Shown: positions 1 to 9,009 of the stretch, piece after piece
Position numbering within the stretch: the stretch's first letter is position 1
Layout: each line of letters begins with the position of its first letter
Source of the DNA: Faecalispora sporosphaeroides DSM 1294
GTDB lineage: Bacteria > Bacillota > Clostridia > Oscillospirales > Acutalibacteraceae
Direction: 5' to 3'
DNA length: 64,000 nt
Assembly: GCA_000383295.1 (NCBI GenBank)
Contig: KB911069.1
Span: forward strand, 188,728-252,727
Translations under genes and position numbers: made by a program
Notes under the pieces: generated by a model
The model's input: the letters and a program-made list of their open reading frames with translations, nothing else
Database searches by the model: none
Told to the model about the DNA's origin: nothing

Positions 1-14
1 CGGTTTATTTTTTT

Positions 15-836
15 ATGCCTGTGTTTGAGCAGCCGGTGAAAATGCCTTCTCTCAAAGAATTTGAACAGGCGATGACCGGAGCATTCGGGAGAATAGATTT
101 TTTGGCAGATTCCCCTCAAATGCCACGAAAGGCTTCTGATTTACTTGGCGCCGCTTTATGGGAGCATCCCGCTTATTACCAAAAGGAAGATCGTTCTGTT
201 CCAAGTCAGCTGGTGCTTTATGGGCCGGATCTGTTTGATCGGAGCCTGTGGGACGATCAGATCATCGCGCAATTTTGGGACTGCCAGCCGGATCGGCAGG
301 CATTTGCTGCGCGATGCCGGTATTCTTTGATGGCCAGCAACATGATGGCGGCGAACCTGCCGCCGATGGCACAATACCGGATTATGGCTGATTATGCCGA
401 TTTGATTTTGGAGCTGTTTCCGGAATGCATTGGCATCTACTGGCCGCACAGCCAGCGGCTGGTACCGCGCGAATCCTTTGCCCGCTCCGAGTGGAACTCG
501 CCTGAGCTGCATTTTTTGGACGGCGGTCTGAATATTCGCTTTTTCAATATAACAGATTCCGACGAAATGCTGTTCGATACCCTCGGATTGACTGCGATCG
601 GCTTGCCTGATCTTCAGCTTCACTGCAAAGAGCTGGAGCCGAACGACGCGGTTCTGTTTCTGAAAAATCTGGCCGCATACCTGTACCGTCAGGGCGACGT
701 GATTCAGGACGGCAATACGGTGGAGGGAATCGGCGGCGGCAAATGGCCCTGCCGGCATGAGGATGCTTTGGCCGGGCCGCAGCGTGTGGTGCTGGATATT
801 CTTCCGGGAAAATACGCGGGCGGCGGCCGCGCGTAA
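15..836 (+). CDS. DUF4261 domain protein
   Basis: A 273-residue soluble protein of unknown function. The C-terminal third resembles DUF4261: a DLQLHCKELEP segment, then a Tyr-rich helix and an IQDGNTVEGIGGGKW segment, followed by PQRVVLDI. No signal peptide or membrane segment is visible. The reading frame is open to the left edge of the window (only 14 bases precede the ATG), so the true start could lie upstream and the entry may be 5'-partial. It stands alone, ended by the hairpin at 851-895. The role is not known for the family; the family call is from memory of its motifs and is moderately sure. Confidence 0.6.
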   Translation: MPVFEQPVKMPSLKEFEQAMTGAFGRIDFLADSPQMPRKASDLLGAALWEHPAYYQKEDRSVPSQLVLYGPDLFDRSLWDDQIIAQFWDCQPDRQAFAARCRYSLMASNMMAANLPPMAQYRIMADYADLILELFPECIGIYWPHSQRLVPRESFARSEWNSPELHFLDGGLNIRFFNITDSDEMLFDTLGLTAIGLPDLQLHCKELEPNDAVLFLKNLAAYLYRQGDVIQDGNTVEGIGGGKWPCRHEDALAGPQRVVLDILPGKYAGGGRA

Positions 837-850
837 ACAGAGTTTATGGA

Positions 851-895
851 TAGAGAAATCCCTCAAAGCCGCTGCGGCTCTGAGGGATTTCTCTA
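851..895. terminator. Bidirectional terminator hairpin
   Basis: A 15-base arm TAGAGAAATCCCTCA pairs with TGAGGGATTTCTCTA around an inner GAGCCGCAGCGGCTT-like stem. It lies between two convergent genes, so it can serve both, although there is no long T run. Confidence 0.7.
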
Positions 896-906
896 CCCAT
901 ATTGTT

Positions 907-1884
907 TCATGTCTTAAAGGATGGGGTTTCATATTGCTTTCCGGTTTTCACTTTGTTTTTTTCGGGCTGAGAGGCTTTCGCTTTTTCTTCCTCGCTTTTC
1001 CGGATGGAGGGCAGCTTGATCTGGGAGAGCACCAGCGCGCTGAACATCAGAACGCAGCCGAAAATCTCCCGCGGGCTCATGGCCTCCTGAAACAGCAAGG
1101 CCCCGGAAATGACGCCGAAAAGAGATTCCGTGCTGAAAATCAGCCCGGCAATCGCCGGCGAAACGGTTTTTTGGCCAAGGGCCTGAAGTGTGTATGCAAC
1201 GCCGACAACCATGATCCCCGTGTACAAAATCGGGCCGATGCTTTTTGTTACCGCCGAAAGATTCGGCGATTCCATCTGGAAGGCGCAGAAAAGGGACAAA
1301 ACGCCCGCAACCAAAAACTCCACCGGAACCAGCTCCAGACTGTTTGTTTTCTTGGAGTAGGTATCCACCAGGGTGATTTGTATGGCCCAGAACAGAGAGC
1401 CGATGAAAACATAAAAATCGCCCTTGGATACGCTGAAATGTTCAGACATACACAAAAAGTATAATCCCACCGCGGCCAGCGCGATGCTCACCCAGGTCAT
1501 CAGTTCTGTTTTGCGGTGGAAGAACAGGCCGATCAGAGGAATGATAACAATGTACATCGCGGTGATAAACCCGGTTTTCCCCACAGTGGTATCGGCAAGC
1601 CCCAACTGCTGAAAATAAGCGCCCAAAAACATGGCGATTCCGCAAAGTCCTCCGCCGATCACGAGATCCTTTCGCAGAAACGGGTTTCGACCCTCGTGGC
1701 CGACGCGCTTCAGAATCAGGCTCAGCGGGAAAAAGATGACGGCTCCCGTCAAAAACCGGGCGGCGCCAAAGGAAAAGGGCCCAAGGTACAGCGTGCCCAG
1801 CTTTTGTGGCACAAGGGCGGTTCCCCAGATTACGGCACAAAGGGAGAGCATCAGCTCCCCCCGGTATTGCTTCAGTCGATGCAT
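907..1884 (-). CDS. EamA/DMT family transporter
   Basis: A 325-residue integral membrane protein with about ten hydrophobic segments arranged as two EamA repeats (roughly residues 10-145 and 155-290), as in drug/metabolite transporters. Early motifs LCAVIWGTALVPQK and a second-repeat start GSLFWAIQITLVDTYSK fit the family. The C-terminus is a short basic cytoplasmic tail (KKSEEEKAKASQPEKNKVK-like). Substrate cannot be deduced. It is transcribed alone from a good promoter at 1920-1948 and converges on the terminator at 851-895. Confidence 0.85.
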   Translation of the reverse strand: MHRLKQYRGELMLSLCAVIWGTALVPQKLGTLYLGPFSFGAARFLTGAVIFFPLSLILKRVGHEGRNPFLRKDLVIGGGLCGIAMFLGAYFQQLGLADTTVGKTGFITAMYIVIIPLIGLFFHRKTELMTWVSIALAAVGLYFLCMSEHFSVSKGDFYVFIGSLFWAIQITLVDTYSKKTNSLELVPVEFLVAGVLSLFCAFQMESPNLSAVTKSIGPILYTGIMVVGVAYTLQALGQKTVSPAIAGLIFSTESLFGVISGALLFQEAMSPREIFGCVLMFSALVLSQIKLPSIRKSEEEKAKASQPEKNKVKTGKQYETPSFKT

Positions 1885-1919
1885 TGGGATTCAGTCCTTT
1901 ATCATGAAACTTCCAACTC

Positions 1920-1948
1920 ATTGTATCATTATTCATTATGTAAAACAA
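1920..1948 (-). promoter_or_regulatory. Promoter of the EamA gene
   Basis: On the minus strand TTGTTT, a 17-base spacer and TACAAT, placed about 35 bases upstream of the start codon at 1884. Confidence 0.6.
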
Positions 1949-2370
1949 GCGAATTTCTCGCGTCCCGTCGAAAAAACGTTGGAACCGCCGGGCTTTTTCC
2001 GGGGGAAAAGAGACTGTAAAAAGCAATAATGGTACGGCATTCCCAGTTTTGATTCCCTCGCCGCCCAAAAGGCGACACAATGCTTCCGTTTATATTTTAA
2101 ATTTATTTTCAAAGAGAAAACCGTGAATTCAGTAAATATTCCGATATTTTATACAGGGTGGGAATGTTTGGGTCGGTTCGCGGAAGAAAAGGGATTCTTG
2201 CCGAAGAAAGCCCTTCGTTTTTTGAGATTTTGAGCACGATTTTTCTCTTTGGCTACCATTGGGCCGGTTTTGGAAATACACTATACAAAGCGTCGGGTTT
2301 CAAGGGGGATTTTTTACTCAAATTTTGTAGGATTTACATGCGGCAGTTTCTATGAAAAAGCAGGAAAGTA
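1949..2370. other. Intergenic stretch with no recognised gene
   Basis: AT-rich divergent intergenic region between the EamA transporter and typA. A 65-codon open frame starting near 2158 has no Shine-Dalgarno site and no recognisable domain, and I do not call it. No stable hairpin, repeat or RNA gene was seen. Confidence 0.5.
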
Positions 2371-2379
2371 TGTTATACT
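2362..2379 (+). promoter_or_regulatory. Extended -10 promoter of typA
   Basis: TGTTATACT (TATACT at 2374-2379) is an extended -10 element 38 bases before the typA start; the -35 position (TATGAA) is poor. Confidence 0.5.
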
Positions 2380-2416
2380 ATGAAATGTTTGTGAATTTTT
2401 CAAAAGAGGTAATTGG

Positions 2417-4237
2417 ATGGACATTAGAAACGATTTAAGAAACATCGCGATCATCGCGCACGTCGACCACGGCAAGACCACTCTGGTCGACCAGCTTCTG
2501 CGTCAGAGCGGCATTTTCCGCGTCAATGAGGCCGTCGCCGAGCGAGTGATGGACTCGAACGACCTGGAGCGTGAGCGCGGCATTACGATTCTTTCTAAGA
2601 ATACTGCGGTCATGTATGACGGAACAAAGATCAATATTGTAGACACCCCCGGCCATGCCGATTTCGGCGGCGAGGTGGAGCGCATTCTGATGATGGTGGA
2701 CGGCGTTCTGCTTTTGGTGGATGCCTTTGAGGGCTGTATGCCCCAAACCCGTTTTGTTCTGAAAAAGGCGCTCGGCCTTGGCAAAAAGCCGGTGGTCGTC
2801 GTCAACAAAATTGACCGCCCTGGCGCGCGCCCGCTGGAGGTTGTGGACGAGGTGCTCGACCTGTTCATTGAGCTCGGCGCAGACGAAAGCCAGCTGGAAT
2901 TCCCGGTGGTATACGCCTCCGGCCGCGACGGCTACGCCACTCTGGACCCGGACAAGCCGGGGGAGAACATGATACCCCTGTTTGAATCCATTTTAAAGTT
3001 TGTACCGGCCCCGCAGGGCGATCTGGAAGGACCGGCGCAGGTGCTGTTCTCGAACATCGACTACGATGATTACGTCGGGCGCATCGGCATCGGCCGCGTG
3101 GAGCGCGGCAGAATCCGCGACGGCCAGAGCGTGGTGCTGTGCGGCCATGAGGACGGCAACCGCAACGCCCGCATCGTCAAGCTCTACCAGTTCGAGGGCC
3201 TCAGGAGAGTGGAGGTAACCGAAGCGGCGCTGGGCGATATTGTGGCCGTTTCCGGCATTACCGACCTGAATATCGGCGAAACGGCCTGTGCGCCGGATTG
3301 CGTGGAGCCGCTGCCGTTCGTCAAGATCGACGAGCCGACGGTTTCGATGATGTTCATGGTCAACAACAGCCCCTTTGCGGGCAAGGAGGGCAAATTTGTC
3401 ACCTCCCGCAACCTGCGCGACCGCCTTTTTAAAGAGGTGGAAACGAATGTGGCGCTGCGCGTGGAGGAAACCGATTCCGCGGATACGTTCAAGGTGTCCG
3501 GGCGCGGCGAGCTGCATTTGTCCATTCTGATCGAAACCATGCGCCGCCAGAACTACGAGTTTCAGGTTTCTCGCCCGAGCGTGATCTACAAGACGATCGG
3601 CGGCAAGCGCTGTGAGCCCATCGAGCTTTTGATGATCGAGGTGCCGGATCAGTACGTGGGCGCCGTCATGGAAAAGCTCGGCTCCCGCAAGGCGGAGATC
3701 GTCAACATGGGCACCCGTGAGAGCGGCGTGACCCACATGGAATTTAAAATTCCCGCCCGCGGCCTGATGGGCTATCGTTCGGAATTTTTAACGGATACAA
3801 ACGGCAACGGCATCATGAACCATGTGTTTGATTCCTACGAGCCGTACCGCGGCGATATTGTACAGCGCGCCCAGGGCTCGCTGGTTGCGCACGAAACCGG
3901 CCCCTCCACCGCTTACGGACTGTTTTACGCGCAGGACCGCGGCAAGCTGTTCATCGGCCCCGGCGTGGAGGTTTATGAGGGCATGATCATCGGCGCCAGC
4001 CCCAAGCAGGAGGATATCACGGTCAACGTCTGCAAGAAAAAGCACGCGACCAACACCCGTGCCTCCGGTTCGGATGATTCGCTCAAGCTGACGCCCCACA
4101 CGGTGCTCAGTTTGGAGCAGTCTTTGGAATTTATTGCGGAGGACGAGCTGGTGGAGGTTACGCCGAAATCGATCCGTATGCGCAAGATGATTCTGAACAA
4201 AGAGCAGCGCATGAAACAGTCCAACAGAAAAAAATAA
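2417..4237 (+). CDS. typA: TypA/BipA translational GTPase
   Basis: A ribosome-associated GTPase of 606 residues, the normal length of TypA/BipA. It acts in ribosome assembly and stress adaptation. The G1 motif AHVDHGKTT, switch motif RERGITI, G3 DTPGHADF and G4 NKIDRPGA are all present near the N-terminus, followed by the beta-barrel domain, EF-G-like domains III and V ([22 protein letters not shown]) and the TypA-specific C-terminal domain rich in basic residues. The start at 2417 follows AAAAGAGGTAATTGG. The next gene begins within 50 bases, so the two may be co-transcribed. Confidence 0.97.
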   Translation: MDIRNDLRNIAIIAHVDHGKTTLVDQLLRQSGIFRVNEAVAERVMDSNDLERERGITILSKNTAVMYDGTKINIVDTPGHADFGGEVERILMMVDGVLLLVDAFEGCMPQTRFVLKKALGLGKKPVVVVNKIDRPGARPLEVVDEVLDLFIELGADESQLEFPVVYASGRDGYATLDPDKPGENMIPLFESILKFVPAPQGDLEGPAQVLFSNIDYDDYVGRIGIGRVERGRIRDGQSVVLCGHEDGNRNARIVKLYQFEGLRRVEVTEAALGDIVAVSGITDLNIGETACAPDCVEPLPFVKIDEPTVSMMFMVNNSPFAGKEGKFVTSRNLRDRLFKEVETNVALRVEETDSADTFKVSGRGELHLSILIETMRRQNYEFQVSRPSVIYKTIGGKRCEPIELLMIEVPDQYVGAVMEKLGSRKAEIVNMGTRESGVTHMEFKIPARGLMGYRSEFLTDTNGNGIMNHVFDSYEPYRGDIVQRAQGSLVAHETGPSTAYGLFYAQDRGKLFIGPGVEVYEGMIIGASPKQEDITVNVCKKKHATNTRASGSDDSLKLTPHTVLSLEQSLEFIAEDELVEVTPKSIRMRKMILNKEQRMKQSNRKK

Positions 4238-4283
4238 AGAAAGCGCCAGGGAACTGATGGATACATCCGCCCGCAGAGAAGCA

Positions 4284-5198
4284 ATGAAGCTGATTATACT
4301 GGATTTGGAATGGAACGGTACCTATAGCCGCCGGCTGAAGGGCTATATCAATGAAATCATCGAATTCGGAGCCGTCAAGGTAGATGAAACCCTGGCGGTT
4401 GTGGATACCTTTCAAGCATTCGTCCGCCCTCAGGTGGGCAAGAAGATCAGCGGAAAAATCCGCACCCTCACCCGCCTGAGCAACAAAGACCTGGAGGACG
4501 GCGTGCTGTTTATGCAGGCGGTCAGCCGGTTTAAAAAATGGGCGGGCGACGCGCTGCTGATGACATGGGGAACCTCCGATCTGTTGGCTTTGATTGAGAA
4601 CTGCCGTTATTTCTGCGGTGACGGTCACATTCCTTTTTTAAAAAAATATGTAGATTTGCAGCGCTACTGCGAATCCCGGCTGCCGGGCATCGGCACAATG
4701 CAGATGGGCCTTTCCACCTGCGCGCAGCTGCTGGGGATTCATGAGGAGGAGTCGGAGCACCACCGCGCCTTGAACGACAGCATCCTTTCGCTCGAGTGCT
4801 TTCGGGTGCTGTACCGCAAGGACGCGTTCGAGTCGATGATTCAGGATGCGGACGACCCGGATTTTTACCCCCGGCTCACCTTTAAGACCGTCATTCTGTC
4901 CGACTGGGAGCACCCCATGGTGCGAAAGGCGGATATGACCATCCTCTGCGACCGCTGCGGCCTGGAGGCGGAGCGGCTTGGCGATTGGGCTGTGCGCAAC
5001 AAGAGCTTTCGCGCAGATTTCTACTGCCCGCGCTGTGATTACCGCTTTACCGGCCGCATACAGTTTAAGCTGAAGTACGACGGCCTGATCGTCCGGAAAA
5101 AGAATCTTCCCTTTCAGGAGGAGCCGCAGGAGGAAACTGCGGAAGGCGGCGCGGCGGATTCGGAGCCGGAGATGCAGGACATACAGGAGGAATCCTGA
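4284..5198 (+). CDS. DEDDh-type 3'-5' exonuclease with C-terminal zinc ribbon
   Basis: Exonuclease of the DnaQ/ERI-like class. The first motif ILDLEWNG gives the Asp-x-Glu pair, and HHRALNDS (about residues 160-167) gives the catalytic His and last Asp; a central Asp lies in TSDLLALIE. After the nuclease domain (about 1-185) there is a CDRC...CPRC four-cysteine ribbon, then an acidic tail. Family members begin MKLIxLDLEWN, which favours the ATG at 4284; an in-frame ATG at 4257 would add nine residues. It sits 46 bases after typA. The substrate, DNA or small RNA, is not known. Confidence 0.75.
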   Translation: MKLIILDLEWNGTYSRRLKGYINEIIEFGAVKVDETLAVVDTFQAFVRPQVGKKISGKIRTLTRLSNKDLEDGVLFMQAVSRFKKWAGDALLMTWGTSDLLALIENCRYFCGDGHIPFLKKYVDLQRYCESRLPGIGTMQMGLSTCAQLLGIHEEESEHHRALNDSILSLECFRVLYRKDAFESMIQDADDPDFYPRLTFKTVILSDWEHPMVRKADMTILCDRCGLEAERLGDWAVRNKSFRADFYCPRCDYRFTGRIQFKLKYDGLIVRKKNLPFQEEPQEETAEGGAADSEPEMQDIQEES

Positions 5199-5290
5199 AC
5201 GATACGGCCAGTTTGGGAAACGCCTTTCCCCCGCCCGCGGCGGGGGAAATCAGCCGTTTTACGGCGGAGTTATAACAGGAGGAGCACGGC

Positions 5291-6127
5291 ATGCTGAATC
5301 AAATGGAACTGCACGAAACAGACGGGGTAAAATACCTGACCTTCCCGGCGCTGGAGCAATACCCGCAGCTGCTGCATTCCTTTTCTACCCGGGTCGGCGG
5401 GGTCAGCGGGGGAGAGTTTGAGAGCCTGAATTTCCGCAGAGGGGATTCGCGGGAAAATATCCTTGAGAACTACCGGCGCATCTGCCACGCGGTGGGGTAT
5501 GACTTTGACGGTCTGGTTGCTTCCGCGCAGGATCACCACACAACTCTGCGCTATGTAACGGAGCAGGAGAAGGGCGTCGGCGTCACAAGGCCGCGCGACA
5601 TGGAAAGCGTGGACGGCCTGTACACCGATGTTCCCGGCGTCACGCTTGTCACCAGCTATGCCGACTGCGTGCCGCTGTATTTTTTCGATCCCACGAAGGA
5701 TGTGATCGCTCTGGCACATGCCGGCTGGCGCGGCACCGTACAGCGGATCGGTGAAAAGATGACCGAAGCTTTGTGCAGGCAGTTCGGCTGCTGCACGCAG
5801 GACATCATAGCGGCGGTAGGGCCGTCCATCGGCCCTTGCTGCTACGAGGTGGACGAAACGGTGCGGGAGCAGGTGATGCGGCACACGGATTTGCTGCCGG
5901 AGGAACTGTTGGCCGAGCAGGCAAACGGAAAATATCTGCTGGATTTGTGGGAGTGCAACCGGAGGATTCTGGTGCTGGCCGGCATCCCGGACGAAAATAT
6001 TTCGGTGGGCGAGGTCTGCACGAAGTGCCACCCGGAGCTGTTTTTCTCCCATCGCCTGATGGGAGACAGGCGCGGCGGTATGGTGGCCATGATGTGTCTG
6101 AAGGAGGCGCAGGCCCTTGATTCTTGA
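5291..6127 (+). CDS. pgeF: Peptidoglycan editing factor / multicopper polyphenol oxidase family protein
   Basis: A 278-residue member of the YfiH/YlmD (DUF152, laccase-domain) family, shown in other species to act as purine nucleoside phosphorylase/adenosine deaminase and linked to peptidoglycan editing. The metal site is visible: QDHHTT, the TSYADCVPL cysteine, LAHAGWRGT and GPSIGPCCYEV. The start follows AGGAGGAGCACGGC. Its 3' end overlaps the next gene by 11 bases, indicating translational coupling. Confidence 0.9.
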   Translation: MLNQMELHETDGVKYLTFPALEQYPQLLHSFSTRVGGVSGGEFESLNFRRGDSRENILENYRRICHAVGYDFDGLVASAQDHHTTLRYVTEQEKGVGVTRPRDMESVDGLYTDVPGVTLVTSYADCVPLYFFDPTKDVIALAHAGWRGTVQRIGEKMTEALCRQFGCCTQDIIAAVGPSIGPCCYEVDETVREQVMRHTDLLPEELLAEQANGKYLLDLWECNRRILVLAGIPDENISVGEVCTKCHPELFFSHRLMGDRRGGMVAMMCLKEAQALDS

Positions 6128-7028
6128 GAATTGCATGCTGTGCCCCCGCGGCTGCGGGGTGCGCAGGGAGCCGTCAAAGGGTAACGGCTTTTGTCATATG
6201 GGCAGCCATCCCGTAGTGGCGCGCGCGGCGCTTCACTTTTGGGAGGAGCCCTGCATCAGCGGAATGCGCGGCTCAGGTACGGTGTTTTTTACCGGCTGTA
6301 CCCTGGGCTGTGTTTTTTGCCAGAACTACGACATCAGCACCCGGCGGCAGGTGGGAAAAGAACTGACCGTCGCCCAGCTTGCCGAGGTGTTTCAAAGCCT
6401 GATCGAGCAGGGTGCGCACAACATCAATCTGGTCAGCCCCACGCAATTTGCCCTGCCGATTGCCGAGGCGTTAAGGCTGAAAAAGCTTCCGGTGCCGGTG
6501 GTATACAACAGCAGCGGCTATGAAACCATTGAAACGCTCCGGCTGCTCGAGGGCTTGGTAGATGTGTACCTGCCGGATTTGAAATATGTGAGCTCCGAAC
6601 CGGCCGCGCGGTATTCCGGCGCGGCCAATTACCCCGAATACGCCAGGCGGGCGATTCTGGAAATGGCGCGTCAGACCGGCGAGGCCCGGTTCGACGAACA
6701 GGGAATGCTTGTCCGCGGTACGGTGGTGCGCCATTTGATTCTGCCGGGCCATACGCGCGAATCCATCGCCGTGCTCGATTGGCTGAGGGCGCATTTGCCC
6801 GAGGGGGTGCCGGTGAGCCTGATGGCGCAGTACATCCCCTGCGGAAGGGCGGAGCAGTACCCCGAGATCAACCGTCCCATCACCGCCCGGGAATTCCATA
6901 AGGTAGAGGAATATCTGATGAAATCCGGGCTGGACGGTTTTGTGCAGGAGCGCTCCTCCGCAAAAAAAACGTATATCCCGCCCTTTGATCTGGAAGGGCT
7001 GGAGTTCCTTTCCAATGCAAAGCAATAA
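6117..7028 (+). CDS. PflA-like radical SAM protein (COG1313 type)
   Basis: A 303-residue radical SAM enzyme annotated in relatives as putative pyruvate-formate-lyase activating enzyme. The cluster-binding motif CTLGCVFC (Cx3Cx2C) lies near residue 60, preceded by an N-terminal CMLCPRGCGVRR cysteine set; a second conserved stretch is IPCGRAEQYPEINR. It uses TTG as start, with AGGAGG ten bases upstream inside pgeF. The substrate is not established; it lacks the two-ferredoxin insert seen in the activase at 22882-23802, so it is unlikely to serve the microcompartment enzyme. Confidence 0.85.
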   Translation: MILENCMLCPRGCGVRREPSKGNGFCHMGSHPVVARAALHFWEEPCISGMRGSGTVFFTGCTLGCVFCQNYDISTRRQVGKELTVAQLAEVFQSLIEQGAHNINLVSPTQFALPIAEALRLKKLPVPVVYNSSGYETIETLRLLEGLVDVYLPDLKYVSSEPAARYSGAANYPEYARRAILEMARQTGEARFDEQGMLVRGTVVRHLILPGHTRESIAVLDWLRAHLPEGVPVSLMAQYIPCGRAEQYPEINRPITAREFHKVEEYLMKSGLDGFVQERSSAKKTYIPPFDLEGLEFLSNAKQ

Positions 7029-7029
7029 A

Positions 7030-7064
7030 AAACCTGTGCCCAACTGATCGGGCACAGGTTTTTT
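7030..7064. terminator. Rho-independent terminator
   Basis: ACCTGTGCCC pairs with GGGCACAGGT around an eight-base loop and is followed by TTTTTT and preceded by AAAAAA, so it can act in both directions between convergent genes. Confidence 0.85.
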
Positions 7065-7151
7065 GGAGTTTTATGAATGAGGTATCAAATGCTCTGAAAT
7101 ATGGTTGATCTTCTTCTGCACCGAAAGTGAAGAAAAAAACTGGAATGAAAT

Positions 7152-8300
7152 TCACAGACGCAATCGTACCTTATCGGTATCGTGCTTGAACATATACACG
7201 CTCTGCACCAGACCGAAGCCAAGGTAAAAACACGCCGTGGAGGAACCACCCGCGCTGAAGAACGGGAGCGTAACACCCATAACGGGCAGCAGGCTCAAGC
7301 ACATGCCTATATTGAAAATCGCCTGTGACGCAATCATGCCGAAGAAGCCGAAGCACATATAGGTTCCCATCGGGTCGCTGGCCTTTCTGGCACAGTACAG
7401 CACGGTAATCAGCAGCGCAAGAATCAGAATCAGGATAAGCGAGGTACCGATGAACCCGAGCTCTTCGCCCGCAACGGAGAAAATGAAGTCACTCTGCTGA
7501 ATCGGCACGCTGTTGCGCGCCACGCGCGGGCCCTCAAACAGCCCGCGCCCGAACAGCTGACCCGAGCCGATGGAGATTCTGCCCTGAATCTGCTGCAGCC
7601 CCGCGCCCAGCGGGTCGGCCTCGGGGTTCATCATGTTGATCAGGCGGGTTTTCTGGTAATCCGCCAGAACGTATTTCCACGCGAGGGGAGCGCCGATCAG
7701 CATGGCGCCGAATACCAGCGCAAAGTAGCGCAGCTGCACCCCTGCCGCAAAAGACATGGCAAGGAACATGCAGAAGAAGATCACCGCCGCTCCGTCGTCG
7801 CCCTGCATATGGGTCAGCAGCATGGGGATCAGGGCATGTACACCTAAAGAGATCACATACAAGGGATTCCGCAGCAATCCACGTTCCTCCAAAACGGAGA
7901 GGTGCTTCGGGAAGGTGATCATAAAGCCGATTTTCGCCAGCTCTGACGGCTGAAAGGTCGTGCCGCCCGGCAGCTTGATCCACGCCTTGGCGTCAACACC
8001 GGAGGAGCCGGAAGCAGATTGCCCGAACAGCAGCGTGTAGACGATCAGAAAAATACAAAAGCCCGCCACAAGGTACCAGTAATTCGCAATTTCCCGGTAG
8101 TTCAGACGGGTCAGGATAATGGCGGCAATATACCCCAGTATCACGGCGATCAGCTGCGTTTTAAAGTAGTTGACGCTGAACGCGCGGGTTACGCTGGCCA
8201 CCAGAAGAAGTCCGTAAACGGAAATCGCTATCATAAACAGCCACAGGGGCTTGTTTGTTCGTCGAAAATACAGTTGGAACGAGTCAAGAGCTCTGGACAT
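7152..8300 (-). CDS. rodA: RodA/FtsW-type SEDS peptidoglycan polymerase
   Basis: SEDS-family membrane glycosyltransferase that polymerises lipid II, 382 residues, about ten membrane segments. Family signatures are visible: FQPSELAKIGFMI, TLLLTHMQGDDGAAVIF-like segment, the loop with ISIGSGQLFGRGLFEG, the FIFSVAGEELGFIG motif, and the C-terminal LPFFSAGGSS. The isolated position away from a division cluster and the RodA-like motifs favour the elongation enzyme over FtsW or SpoVE. The ATG at 8300 follows AGGTGAAATT; an upstream in-frame start at 8351 has no such site. Confidence 0.9.
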   Translation of the reverse strand: MSRALDSFQLYFRRTNKPLWLFMIAISVYGLLLVASVTRAFSVNYFKTQLIAVILGYIAAIILTRLNYREIANYWYLVAGFCIFLIVYTLLFGQSASGSSGVDAKAWIKLPGGTTFQPSELAKIGFMITFPKHLSVLEERGLLRNPLYVISLGVHALIPMLLTHMQGDDGAAVIFFCMFLAMSFAAGVQLRYFALVFGAMLIGAPLAWKYVLADYQKTRLINMMNPEADPLGAGLQQIQGRISIGSGQLFGRGLFEGPRVARNSVPIQQSDFIFSVAGEELGFIGTSLILILILALLITVLYCARKASDPMGTYMCFGFFGMIASQAIFNIGMCLSLLPVMGVTLPFFSAGGSSTACFYLGFGLVQSVYMFKHDTDKVRLRL

Positions 8301-8378
8301 AATTTCACCTCGAGTCTTATTATAGGCGGAAGCGGGCGAAAGTTCAAGCAAATACTTTTATCCTGCCCACGAATGTGG

Positions 8379-8384
8379 TATAAT
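8379..8384 (+). promoter_or_regulatory. -10 element upstream of the structured RNA and tsaE
   Basis: TATAAT at 8379-8384, with a weak -35 (CTTTTA/TTTTAT, 17-18 bases upstream). A start near 8390 would coincide with the first paired base of the RNA described next. Confidence 0.55.
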
Positions 8385-8389
8385 TCTTT

Positions 8390-8569
8390 CGATTGTTTTT
8401 TGCAAAGGGCGCCGGAACCGAATCAGCGCGTGGTTGTTCCTTCGCTTGCCCAAAGGCAGAAGGGAAAAGCTGCCTTTTGCCAACGCAGGCGGGAAAGCGA
8501 AGAACGCTTGTTTTAAATCGTAAGGATTGCCTTCGGAGCACGCCGTTTGAAACCGGCCCTTTGGGATCG
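8390..8569 (+). ncRNA. Structured RNA, 6S-like architecture (candidate ssrS)
   Basis: About 180 bases fold as one long hairpin. The ends pair: CGAT 8390-8393 with ATCG 8566-8569, CAAAGGGC 8403-8410 with GCCCTTTG 8556-8563, CGG 8413-8415 with CCG 8553-8555. After a large internal bubble, GTTCCTTCGCTT 8436-8447 pairs with AAGCGAAGAAC 8495-8505, capped by AAAGGCAG/CTGCCTTT (8452-8477). A closing stem, open central bubble and long terminal stem with a start just after a -10 box are the architecture of 6S RNA. No separate terminator is seen before the tsaE ribosome site at 8572, so a structured tsaE leader is the alternative. Confidence 0.45.
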
Positions 8570-8586
8570 TTAAGGAGGATTCTATT

Positions 8587-9009
8587 TTGCAGATTGTCAC
8601 AGACTCGCCCGCACAGACGGAAGATCTGGGCCGCCGCGTTGCCCGGCAATTGAGGGGTGGGGAGGTTCTGGCGCTGTTTGGCGGTATGGGAATGGGAAAA
8701 ACGGCGTTTACGCGGGGTCTTGCGGCGGGCCTGGGAATTTCTTCCGGAATCAGCAGTCCCACCTTCTCTATTGTAAACGAATACCATGGCCGTCTCACGG
8801 TCTATCACTTCGATATGTTCCGGGTAGAAAGCTGGGAGGATCTGGAATCCACGGGCTTTTTCGATTATCTGGATACCGACGCGGTACTGGTCATTGAGTG
8901 GAGTGAAAATATCAGCGGCGCTCTCCCGCCCGACGCAATTACCATTGAGCTCTCCGCCGGGAAAACGGAGCAGGAGCGCATTTTCCGAATCGAGGGATTA
9001 GAGCTATGA
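8587..9009 (+). CDS. tsaE: tRNA t6A synthesis ATPase TsaE
   Basis: ATPase partner of the TsaBD complex that makes N6-threonylcarbamoyladenosine on ANN-decoding tRNAs. At 140 residues it has the family length. Walker A is GGMGMGKTAFTRG, followed by the switch motif SPTFSIVNEYHG and FDMFRV; VLVIEWSEN fits Walker B and the family tail. TTG is the start codon, AGGAGG lying nine bases upstream. It overlaps tsaB by four bases (ATGA). Confidence 0.95.
   Translation: MQIVTDSPAQTEDLGRRVARQLRGGEVLALFGGMGMGKTAFTRGLAAGLGISSGISSPTFSIVNEYHGRLTVYHFDMFRVESWEDLESTGFFDYLDTDAVLVIEWSENISGALPPDAITIELSAGKTEQERIFRIEGLEL

Noticed and set aside
2158-2355. 65-codon frame between the EamA gene and typA
   Set aside because: No ribosome site and no recognisable domain; lies in the AT-rich promoter region of typA.
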